From an uncultured Eubacteriales bacterium (GTDB lineage: Bacteria; Bacillota; Clostridia; Oscillospirales; Ruminococcaceae): a DNA stretch of 5,645 nucleotides. The position numbers were made by a program, and so were the translations under genes. Location of the stretch: the NCBI GenBank assembly GCA_902493155.1, contig CABUOE010000155.1, positions 1-5,645 on the forward strand, in the 5' to 3' direction. This document shows positions 1 through 5,278 of this stretch, piece after piece (the first letter of the stretch is position 1; the number at the start of each line of letters is the position of its first letter). The notes below the pieces were generated by a model that was given only the letters and a program-made list of their open reading frames with translations, did not search any database and was not told where the DNA came from.

Positions 1-314
1 ACCGGGAGAACGGAAAAGACGTTGTGGGCTGGAAAAAGGTCCAAAACGTCTGGTACTACATGAACGCCGACGGCTATATGCGTGTGGGCTGGCTCAAGGA
101 CAAGGGCGAGTGGTACTTCCTCAATCAAAACGGCGCGATGCAAACGGGCTGGAAGAAGCTGGATAACCGCTGGTACTGGTTCGACGCTTCCGGCAAGGCA
201 GTTCGCGGCTTTCAGACCATTAACGGCAAGGACTACTACTTTGCTGAGCAGTGGTTCGAGGACGTGAAGGAGTGCCAGATGCTGCAGACGGATTCAAACG
301 GCGCAATTGTGTAG
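1..314 (+). CDS. C-terminal part of a choline-binding-type cell-wall-binding repeat protein (5' truncated)
   Basis: The reading frame is open from base 3 and runs off the left edge, so only the last 103 codons are visible; the GTG at 24 is inside a repeat and is not a credible start. The fragment holds tandem ~20-residue repeats of the CW_binding type, each with a Gly-Trp opening and an aromatic pair (GWKKVQNVWYY, GWLKDKGEWYF, GWKKLDNRWYW, then a degenerate GFQTINGKDYYF). It closes with an acidic tail ending TDSNGAIV, a common ending of such proteins in Clostridia and their phages. In this family the aromatic repeats bind choline or other cell-wall polymer substituents and anchor an N-terminal enzyme, often a lysozyme or amidase, at the cell surface. 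The catalytic part lies outside the window, so the activity is unknown. A hairpin 5 bases past the stop ends the unit. Confidence 0.88.
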   Translation, partial: RENGKDVVGWKKVQNVWYYMNADGYMRVGWLKDKGEWYFLNQNGAMQTGWKKLDNRWYWFDASGKAVRGFQTINGKDYYFAEQWFEDVKECQMLQTDSNGAIV

Positions 315-318
315 AATA

Positions 319-345
319 GGCCCCACCAGCTAAGCTGATGGGGCC
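319..345 (+). terminator. Hairpin terminator after the cell-wall-binding gene
   Basis: GGCCCCA (319-325) pairs with TGGGGCC (339-345), and CAGC (327-330) pairs with GCTG (334-337) across one C/A mismatch, leaving a TAA loop. The stem is strong, but the downstream TATTGCCGTTT is only moderately T-rich, so termination may be incomplete. Its position 5 bases after the stop codon supports the call. Confidence 0.7.
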
Positions 346-362
346 TATTGCCGTTTATTGGT

Positions 363-391
363 TTGTAGCAGGGTCCGCCGTTTGCTATAAT
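363..391 (+). promoter_or_regulatory. Extended -10 promoter for the sigma-factor operon
   Basis: A perfect TATAAT (386-391) is preceded by TGC (383-385), an extended -10 element. A partial -35, TTGTAG (363-368), lies exactly 17 bp upstream. It looks like a housekeeping sigma-A promoter, with transcription expected near 398. That leaves a leader of about 140 bases before the sigma gene. The element overlaps no supported gene. Confidence 0.65.
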
Positions 392-399
392 GGAGTTAT

Positions 400-436
400 C
401 CCGGTTGGATTCACGCGCAAGCTGCTCGAAACCGGG
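400..436 (+). other. Inverted repeat in the leader of the sigma operon
   Basis: CCCGGTT (400-406) is the exact reverse complement of AACCGGG (430-436), separated by 23 bases. It begins almost at the predicted transcription start and could form a 5' mRNA stem or serve as a binding site. A short AT-rich stem, GGAAA/TTTCC (465-469 and 475-479), follows. No recognised riboswitch is seen in the rest of the 392-538 leader. Confidence 0.3.
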
Positions 437-522
437 GTGCCGTCCGTTGTTTTTCAGAAAACCAGGAAAAAATATTTCCCATTCTCCAATCACTTTGCCC
501 TTTTGAAACGTCTTAGCTAACG

Positions 523-530
523 AAGGGAGG
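523..530 (+). promoter_or_regulatory. Ribosome binding site that fixes the TTG start of the sigma gene
   Basis: AAGGGAGG is close to the ideal AAGGAGG and ends 8 bases before the TTG at 539. No ATG or GTG in the same frame lies at a suitable distance, so this site decides the start. A second TTG directly follows at 542 and would shorten the protein by one residue. Confidence 0.75.
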
Positions 531-538
531 AATCACAA

Positions 539-1009
539 TTGTTGATTGAAACAGCTTACCGAACTTACAGCGAGAATATGCTTCAAGCGATGATTCGTTT
601 CTCCCGGGACGAAGCGGCGGCCAAGGACGCCGTCTCCCAGGCGTTTACCCAGGCTTTGATGAACCGGGCGATGCTGGAAGCCATGCCGGAGCCGGCCATG
701 AAGGCGTGGCTTTACTCCGCCGCCCGCAACGCCCTCATCGATCTGAAACGCAAGGAGAGCCGATACACCCTAATGGACGAATGGCCTTTCGCGGAAAGTC
801 TGCCCTGGGACCCCACCGACCGCCTGCTGGCGGAAAGTCTGGTGCAGAAGCTGCCCGGCGAGCTGCAAGCGGTGGTCTGCGGGAAGTATTATGAGGGGCT
901 GAACTCTTCGGAAATCGGACAAAGTCTTGGTATTCCGGCCTCCACCGTCCGGACAAGGCTGCGCGCTGCTTTGAGCCTTATGCGCGGCATGATGAAAGGA
1001 GAAATCTGA
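539..1009 (+). CDS. ECF-like RNA polymerase sigma factor (sigma-70 family), 156 aa
   Basis: This is a short two-domain sigma factor that would direct RNA polymerase to a specific promoter set. Region 2 spans about residues 4-73: DEAAAKDAVSQAFTQAL (24-40) matches the core-binding helix, and KAWLYSAARNALIDLKRK (55-72) matches the promoter-melting and -10 recognition helices. A linker rich in Pro, Trp and Asp (73-98) leads to region 4 (about 99-151), whose helix-turn-helix NSSEIGQSLGIPASTVRTRLR (122-142) recognises the -35. There is no region 1.1 or 3, and the length is usual for an ECF sigma. The start is TTG at 539, chosen for its ribosome binding site. The stop overlaps the next ATG by one base (TGATG), which implies translational coupling to the 411-aa protein. 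No membrane anti-sigma gene is adjacent. The ECF subgroup cannot be assigned by eye. Confidence 0.87.
   Translation: MLIETAYRTYSENMLQAMIRFSRDEAAAKDAVSQAFTQALMNRAMLEAMPEPAMKAWLYSAARNALIDLKRKESRYTLMDEWPFAESLPWDPTDRLLAESLVQKLPGELQAVVCGKYYEGLNSSEIGQSLGIPASTVRTRLRAALSLMRGMMKGEI
995..1001 (+). promoter_or_regulatory. Ribosome binding site inside the sigma gene for the downstream partner
   Basis: AAAGGAG lies within the last codons of the sigma gene, 7 bases before the ATG at 1009. It supports that start over the in-frame ATG at 1024 and lets a ribosome finishing the sigma gene reinitiate at once. Confidence 0.65.
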
Positions 1010-2244
1010 TGTTAGAAGCACTGATGAACAGCAACAAGCTCAACGTAAACTGCTCCGTCGCCTGCCTGATCAAGGATAACGAGGGCTTCCTCGACAATTT
1101 TAACGGCGTGAACCTGAACTGCGGCACCTACCTGGCCTCCGGCAGCGTCAACGCAAAACTGCTGTCCCTGGGGGCCAACATCAACACCGACCGGACCATC
1201 ATCACCGGGGACGACGAAGAGTTTGTCCAGATTTCCGGCGGTGTCCTGGAAAACGGCGAGGATTTCGGCGGCGTTTTCGTCATCGCGGAAGGAAACCTCA
1301 TCTTGCGGGGCGACGGGGTCCACGCCTTTGAAAAAGCGGCGGGAGCGGTGGTGTCCGGCACGGTGTACTATCCCGCTTCCTGCCCCCAGGACCTATTGTC
1401 CCGGGTGCAGGGGGAAAAGCGCCCCTATCCTGACGATGCCTTTGTCCTGCTGGGCGGGCGGGAACTGAAACACCTTCTGGCGGAGGTCCCGGCGAATGCA
1501 AAGAAAGTCTGGCTGGCGGGGGAAGTGTCGGCCTTCGACGGAAAGATGCTGGCGGCGGCCGAAGAACGCGGTCTGCACATCGTCTGTGACAGCCTTTTCA
1601 CTACCGAAAGCCTCTACGGGCGCTACAACCCCCTTTTTGAGACGGCAGACCCCATCCTGGTGCCCGACGGCTATACCGTCACCGGCCCTCTGACCTTAAA
1701 CGAGGCCACTTCGGTTCTGTACGGCGATAAAATCTACGTTCGCGGCCCGTTTATAATGGAGGAAAAGGACGCCGGCTGTTTAAGTGGCTTCCAGTCAATT
1801 CTTGTCAAAGGCACCGCAAGCCTGCCCGTTTCCTGCGCCAAGGCCTTCAAAGCGGTGGGAACCGCCGACAGCTACCAGCTGTTCGAAGGCCGCCTCTGCT
1901 CCATCAACGGGTGGCAGATTTTTTCCCACAGCCGGCTGAAAACCATGGTGGAACGGGGAGAACGGATAACGCTTCAAATCAACGGCTTTGCCGTTTTCCC
2001 CGAGGACGTGACGGCCCAGGACATGGACGCCATCGCCTCCTTAAGCTGCAACGGCTTCCTTATTCTGCCCGGCGAGGCCCAGGGAGCGGTGGCCCAGCGC
2101 ACAGCGCAGATGAACGGCTTCACCGTGGACATCGACACCGTGAAGCAGATGACCGGCCTGTCGGTCCAGGAGCTGATGGCAAAGCTTTCCGGAATCGACC
2201 CCACAGACGGCAACTTCAACACCGATATTTTTATGCTGAAATAG
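1009..2244 (+). CDS. Unknown 411-aa solenoid-like protein coupled to the ECF sigma factor
   Basis: I do not recognise this family. The protein has no signal peptide, no membrane segment and no zinc-finger anti-sigma motif, so it is probably cytoplasmic. It is rich in short beta-prone stretches separated by Gly or Asn turns, as in EGNLILRGDG (94-103), GDKIYVRGPF (239-248) and CNGFLILPGEAQG (347-359), which suggests a repetitive beta fold. Two distant copies of one motif, VSGTVYYPASC (115-125) and VKGTASLPVSC (266-276), point to an internal duplication about 151 residues apart. Residues 145-200 look more alpha/beta (AFVLLGG, KKVWLAGEV, GLHIVCDSLF). The C-terminus (about 372-411) has a short helical segment and a polar tail. 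Its start overlaps the sigma stop by one base, so near-equal expression is expected. By position it could be an unconventional regulator of the sigma factor or its first target; both are inference. Confidence 0.85.
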   Translation: MLEALMNSNKLNVNCSVACLIKDNEGFLDNFNGVNLNCGTYLASGSVNAKLLSLGANINTDRTIITGDDEEFVQISGGVLENGEDFGGVFVIAEGNLILRGDGVHAFEKAAGAVVSGTVYYPASCPQDLLSRVQGEKRPYPDDAFVLLGGRELKHLLAEVPANAKKVWLAGEVSAFDGKMLAAAEERGLHIVCDSLFTTESLYGRYNPLFETADPILVPDGYTVTGPLTLNEATSVLYGDKIYVRGPFIMEEKDAGCLSGFQSILVKGTASLPVSCAKAFKAVGTADSYQLFEGRLCSINGWQIFSHSRLKTMVERGERITLQINGFAVFPEDVTAQDMDAIASLSCNGFLILPGEAQGAVAQRTAQMNGFTVDIDTVKQMTGLSVQELMAKLSGIDPTDGNFNTDIFMLK

Positions 2245-2268
2245 AAAAGCCGCTAAATACTGACAAAC

Positions 2269-2310
2269 AAAACATCTCGGAGGGCGAAAATACCTTCCAG
2301 GATGTTTTTT
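2269..2310 (+). terminator. Rho-independent terminator of the sigma operon
   Basis: AAAACATC (2269-2276) pairs with GATGTTTT (2301-2308), and GGAGGG (2279-2284) pairs with CCTTCC (2293-2298) with one G-U pair. A two-base internal bulge separates the two stems, and an eight-base A-rich loop caps them. The T tract runs 2305-2310. It lies 24 bases after the stop of the 411-aa gene, separating this unit from the beta-helix gene. Confidence 0.85.
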
Positions 2311-2387
2311 GTCGAATCCCGCCGGACATTTCCTGACAGAAAAATTCGGCGAAAACCCCTGTTTTATGGGCATTTCTCAGCCAAAGG

Positions 2388-2403
2388 ATGTCATGGAATG
2401 TCA
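2388..2403 (+). promoter_or_regulatory. Direct repeat, possible activator site upstream of the beta-helix gene
   Basis: ATGTCA occurs at 2388-2393 and again at 2398-2403, with starts 10 bp apart, so both copies face the same side of the helix. Both are followed closely by GG. The site sits just where the -35 region of the candidate promoter at 2413-2423 should be. Tandem half-sites in that position are typical of response regulators that replace a poor -35, but the regulator is unknown. Confidence 0.4.
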
Positions 2404-2412
2404 GGTGGCCTC

Positions 2413-2423
2413 TATGTTATGAT
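2413..2423 (+). promoter_or_regulatory. Candidate -10 element for the beta-helix gene
   Basis: TATGAT (2418-2423) matches the -10 consensus at five of six bases, and the overlapping TATGTT (2413-2418) is an alternative. The hexamer 17 bp upstream of 2418 (GGAATG) is a poor -35, so the promoter probably needs an activator or an alternative sigma factor. The resulting leader would be about 45 bases. Confidence 0.45.
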
Positions 2424-2437
2424 GAACCTAAGGAATT

Positions 2438-2447
2438 CATCCGGATG
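2438..2447. other. 10-bp perfect palindrome in the beta-helix gene leader
   Basis: CATCCGGATG is a perfect palindrome about 15 bp downstream of the candidate -10, in the right place for a repressor operator. Ten-bp palindromes also occur by chance, so this is weak evidence. Confidence 0.25.
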
Positions 2448-2476
2448 GTTCTGAAATAATTTTTGGAGGTAATATT

Positions 2477-4003
2477 ATGCCTACTATTACGAAGCAAGAT
2501 AACACAGCAACTGTAGTATTTGATTCTCCTGATAGTCGGACCGCTTTTTACACGTTAATCAAGGATTTTCTTACTGGCACCGGAGAGTATGCCAATACGA
2601 CTGCTACAAAACTTCTGGTCACTGTGAAAGGCCGCAATCCTACAGTGGCGTCGCAACCCGATTTCGGCACCGGCACTGATGCAGATCCTTATGTTTATTT
2701 TAAGTTTGATACCCCGGCGTCTACTACCAGGAAAGCCACGGTAGTGATCGACTGGAGCGGCATCAATTTGACCATCAATTACTCCACTGGTTTAATGGCC
2801 GATAAGGTATTTACCTTTATGATGCACGATCTGGCGGCAGTCAGCAGCATTCATCACATCAACCTCAACATCGCAAACAACTCCAAAAAAGGCCAGACCT
2901 GCTACGTGAGCGGGGCTGGAAGCGTTACCTTTGAAAACAGCGCGATTTACGGCGGCGTCACCGTAGAAGGAGACAACTACGCAGCCTTTGTGCACAATGG
3001 TACGGGAACGGTTCAATTTTTGAATACCAAGGTGGAAGGGGAGGTCTGTTCCAAACCCGTCCTAAACACCGGAACCGGGACCATTTCTTTCAACAATTCT
3101 GCTGTCCGCTGCAAAGGCGAGTCCGGCCACGCCATCCAAAACCTGAGCACCGGCACAATCGAGGCGGTGAACACCGAAATCGCCTACTACAAAGCAAACC
3201 GCGGCGTCTACAACAAAGCAGGCGGAGAGATTGCTCTCACGGGCTGCACCTTTGTGGAAGACACCGACGTGGACTATTACCAGGGACAGAGCGTCTATAA
3301 CGAGTCCGGCCTTGTGAACCTGGAGGGCTGTACTATCCTGGCTGTGACGAATCAGGATCGGGCGGAGCTGTGCAACTGCCGGATCAAAGGCGGATTTGAA
3401 AACGAGAGCTATGCCCGCCTGACCCACTGCGGCTTGAGCGATACTTTTTATGCGAAGAGCGGCAGAGCTTTCTTTGACAACTGCCGCATCTTCATTTCGG
3501 AAGCTCGGAGCAATTTCATCGCCGGAATTTATGTGGAGTCGGCGGAGGCCAGCGTACACCTCTCCAACAGCGACATCGAGGTCTATAACCAGGGAGGCTC
3601 CGCCACTGCGGGCGCCTACGGCATTTTTATCTACAACATGAGCAACGCCGTCAACTACCGGGATATTTACGCTCAAAACTGCGTCATCACAGCAGGACGG
3701 GCCTCCAACAGCACCGCCAAATCCATCGGGATTACCGACTTCAATAACTTTGCTTCCAGCAACTATATCCGGATCACCCTCTTAGGCTGCAAATTCCCCG
3801 AACCCAACTGGGGCGTTCTGGGCGACAACGTCAGCGTGGGCTTCCCGGATGAGGAGACAACTCCGCGGCATCCTGTGATGCACGTCCAGGGCTGCAAATT
3901 CTCCAAAGCCGGTATCGCCATTGGCAGCCAGTATTACACCGAAAGCACCCAGGCGACCACCTATCTGCCTACCGGTGCGAACCTTTTCAACGTGGTCCTA
4001 TAA
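2477..4003 (+). CDS. Right-handed parallel beta-helix repeat protein, 508 aa, without signal peptide
   Basis: The start is ATG at 2477 behind GGAGG (2465-2469) at 7-base spacing. From about residue 148 to 475 the protein is a series of 13 recognisable rungs of the form Gly-x-beta-strand-(N/G)(S/T/C)-x-hydrophobic, such as GSVTFENSAI (148), GTVQFLNTKV (177), GTISFNNSAV (201), GEIALTGCTF (250), AFFDNCRIF (331) and VMHVQGCKF (467). This is the hallmark of a right-handed beta-helix of the pectate-lyase-like superfamily. The turn residue is Ser or Thr in early rungs and mostly Cys in later ones (257, 285, 301, 318, 336, 402, 438, 473), suggesting a stacked Cys ladder. Residues 1-140 form a distinct N-terminal region that may cap the helix. 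No catalytic motif, signal peptide, sorting signal or membrane segment is seen. Such folds serve as polysaccharide enzymes, adhesins or structural proteins; which applies here is unknown. The first ~300 bases look more AT-rich than the rest. Confidence 0.88.
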   Translation: MPTITKQDNTATVVFDSPDSRTAFYTLIKDFLTGTGEYANTTATKLLVTVKGRNPTVASQPDFGTGTDADPYVYFKFDTPASTTRKATVVIDWSGINLTINYSTGLMADKVFTFMMHDLAAVSSIHHINLNIANNSKKGQTCYVSGAGSVTFENSAIYGGVTVEGDNYAAFVHNGTGTVQFLNTKVEGEVCSKPVLNTGTGTISFNNSAVRCKGESGHAIQNLSTGTIEAVNTEIAYYKANRGVYNKAGGEIALTGCTFVEDTDVDYYQGQSVYNESGLVNLEGCTILAVTNQDRAELCNCRIKGGFENESYARLTHCGLSDTFYAKSGRAFFDNCRIFISEARSNFIAGIYVESAEASVHLSNSDIEVYNQGGSATAGAYGIFIYNMSNAVNYRDIYAQNCVITAGRASNSTAKSIGITDFNNFASSNYIRITLLGCKFPEPNWGVLGDNVSVGFPDEETTPRHPVMHVQGCKFSKAGIAIGSQYYTESTQATTYLPTGANLFNVVL

Positions 4004-4013
4004 CCGCTTTTCT

Positions 4014-4045
4014 TCCCCGAGGCCTCGCCGCCCCGGGGATTTTTT
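4014..4045 (+). terminator. Rho-independent terminator of the beta-helix gene
   Basis: TCCCCG (4014-4019) pairs with CGGGGA (4034-4039), and the GC-rich loop between them can fold further. Six T residues follow directly (4040-4045). It begins 10 bases after the stop codon and insulates the beta-helix gene from the metal-transport unit. Confidence 0.85.
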
Positions 4046-4070
4046 CGCCCGATTTGCCCTGGGAGGCACT

Positions 4071-4100
4071 TGGACAAACCCTTTTCGCATATCTTATCCT
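4071..4100 (+). promoter_or_regulatory. Candidate promoter of the riboswitch-CDF unit
   Basis: TGGACA (4071-4076) matches the -35 consensus at five of six bases, and TATCCT (4095-4100) matches the -10 at four of six, with an 18-bp spacer. Transcription would begin near 4107, about 28 bases before the riboswitch aptamer, so the aptamer would be inside the transcript. Confidence 0.5.
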
Positions 4101-4134
4101 AATGGAAATCTCGCCGCGGCTTACCTTACCCGCG

Positions 4135-4219
4135 GTCGGATCAGGCGGCGGAAACCTCCGCAGCGCCGGGCCTTTCGGGCAGCAGACAAACGCGTCTGTG
4201 GGACAGAGAATGTTCCGAT
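4135..4219 (+). ncRNA. NiCo (czcD) riboswitch aptamer upstream of the CDF exporter
   Basis: The folding pattern and conserved bases match my memory of the NiCo/czcD riboswitch. P1 is TCGGA (4136-4140) with TCCGA (4214-4218), extendable by a G-U pair. P2 is GCGG (4145-4148) with CCGC (4158-4161), plus GG/CC below an AAA loop. GCAGCGCCGGGC (4160-4171) starts the P3 arm, where GCC (4170-4172) can pair with GGC (4178-4180). P4 is CAGAC (4183-4187) with GTCTG (4194-4198), followed directly by the conserved TGGGACAG (4199-4206). In known examples a four-helix junction binds metal ions cooperatively and raises expression of efflux genes. The class was first described as Ni/Co sensing; later work reported an Fe(II) response. 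Its place directly before a CDF transporter gene is the classic context. Exact outer limits are approximate. Confidence 0.85.
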
Positions 4220-4225
4220 ATTACC

Positions 4226-4240
4226 ATTTCCGGAGGAAAT
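4226..4240 (+). promoter_or_regulatory. Ribosome binding site of the CDF gene inside a 6-bp hairpin
   Basis: GGAGG (4232-4236) lies 8 bases before the ATG at 4245 and fixes that start. ATTTCC (4226-4231) is perfectly complementary to GGAAAT (4235-4240) with a GGA loop, so the site can fold on itself. The P1 3' strand TTCCG (4213-4217) could also pair with CGGAG (4231-4235). No intrinsic terminator lies between aptamer and start codon, which favours translational control: metal binding would hold P1 closed and free the site. Confidence 0.6.
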
Positions 4241-4244
4241 CACC

Positions 4245-5255
4245 ATGCATAAATCCAACGAACGCATCGCCATGCGGGTGTCTTTTGTCAGCATCGCCTG
4301 GAACGTGGCACTGTCGGGATTCAAGCTGCTCGCCGGGCTCATCGCCCATTCGGGGGCCATGGTTTCCGATGGGGTTCACTCGGCGTCCGACGTGTTCAGC
4401 ACTGTCATCGTCATCATCGGGGTGAAGATCTCCGGAGCGCCTTCCGACAAAAGCCACCCCTACGGCCACGAGCGGCTGGAGTGCGTGGCGGCGCTGCTCC
4501 TGGCGGTGGTGCTGGGGCTCACGGGGCTGATGATCGGATTTACGGGGCTTCAAAACATCGTTGCCGGAACGTCCGGCAGCCTTAAAGCTCCCGGGACGCT
4601 GGCCCTCGTTGCGGCGGCGGTGTCCATCGCCGTCAAGGAGGGGATGTATTGGTACACCCGCTGCGCCGCCAAGAAAATCCATTCCAGCGCCCTCATGGCC
4701 GACGCCTGGCACCACCGCTCCGACGCTTTGTCGTCCATTGGAAGCTTCGCGGGGATTTTGGGGGCGCGGATGGGGTTCCCGGTTCTGGATCCCATCGCCA
4801 GCCTTGTGATCTGCCTCTTTATCGTCAAGGCGGCGGTGGACGTTTTCCGGGACGCCGTTTCCCGGATGACCGACAAATCCTGTAGCGACGACACAGTGGA
4901 GGCCGTGAAGAGCGCCGCCTTCGGGGTGGAGGGGGTGCTGGGGGTGGATTTGGTGCGCACCCGGCTCTTCGGCGACCGGATCTACGTGGATATCGAGATC
5001 AAGGCCGACGGGAACCTGAGCCTCTTCGATGCCCACGCCGTAGCCGAGCGGGTCCACGACGCGGTGGAGGGGACAGTCCCCGCCTGCAAGCACTGCATGG
5101 TCCACGTGAACCCGGCCCAGGCGGACAAAGGGCAAAAGGCCCTTCCCGACTCTCCGGAAGAAGAAACGGGCGGGCAGCAGGCGGTTTTTCCCGACCTCCC
5201 GTCCGCCCCTTCGGAAGAAGCGCTAGGCGAAAGGGGAGGGGAGGCGGCCCCGTAG
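4245..5255 (+). CDS. Cation diffusion facilitator (CDF) divalent metal exporter, 336 aa
   Basis: This is a proton-coupled CDF exporter of divalent metals from the cytoplasm. The start is ATG at 4245; the frame is open further upstream, but that part covers the riboswitch and the previous gene's end. Six membrane segments are expected near residues 12-33, 40-62, 80-102, 115-137, 161-177 and 180-198. The transport site is DGVHSASD in segment 2 (His45, Asp49) and DAWHHRSD at segment 5 (His156, Asp160), an HD-HD set usual for zinc-type CDFs, while FieF/YiiP has DD-HD. HPYGHERLE (71-79) is the conserved loop after segment 2. The cytoplasmic domain (about 210-292) is ferredoxin-like, with VDIEIK and HVNP motifs; CKHCMVH (281-287) adds possible metal ligands, and Asn289 stands where FieF has a ligand Asp. 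Residues 293-336 are a Pro/Glu/Gly-rich tail that seems disordered. The riboswitch predicts induction by Ni, Co or Fe. Confidence 0.93.
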   Translation: MHKSNERIAMRVSFVSIAWNVALSGFKLLAGLIAHSGAMVSDGVHSASDVFSTVIVIIGVKISGAPSDKSHPYGHERLECVAALLLAVVLGLTGLMIGFTGLQNIVAGTSGSLKAPGTLALVAAAVSIAVKEGMYWYTRCAAKKIHSSALMADAWHHRSDALSSIGSFAGILGARMGFPVLDPIASLVICLFIVKAAVDVFRDAVSRMTDKSCSDDTVEAVKSAAFGVEGVLGVDLVRTRLFGDRIYVDIEIKADGNLSLFDAHAVAERVHDAVEGTVPACKHCMVHVNPAQADKGQKALPDSPEEETGGQQAVFPDLPSAPSEEALGERGGEAAP

Positions 5256-5278
5256 CTGCCGGGGATTCCGAAAGCCTG

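Noticed and set aside
236..493. Minus-strand 85-aa frame
   Set aside because: It overlaps the end of the cell-wall-binding gene, its terminator and the promoter, and its product has no domain-like features.
338..520. Plus-strand 60-aa frame between the cell-wall-binding gene and the sigma gene
   Set aside because: It starts inside the terminator hairpin and runs through the TATAAT promoter. It has no ribosome binding site and no recognisable protein pattern.
2388..2404. A true Pho box
   Set aside because: The half-sites resemble TGTCA, but the repeat period is 10 bp rather than 11 and no phosphate gene is nearby. I kept it only as an unassigned direct repeat.
3062..3676. Minus-strand 204-aa frame opposite the beta-helix gene
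   Set aside because: It is the shadow of a repetitive gene with clear protein-level repeats on the plus strand; no ribosome binding site or promoter was seen for it.
3921..4244. Upstream in-frame extension of the CDF gene
   Set aside because: It would overlap the end of the beta-helix gene, its terminator and the riboswitch. ATG 4245 has a well-placed GGAGG and starts at the normal CDF N-terminus.
4221..5135. Minus-strand 304-aa frame opposite the CDF gene
   Set aside because: Long antisense frames are common in GC-rich genes. Its His/Pro/Gly/Arg-rich product is typical of a shadow translation, while the plus strand has conserved CDF motifs.
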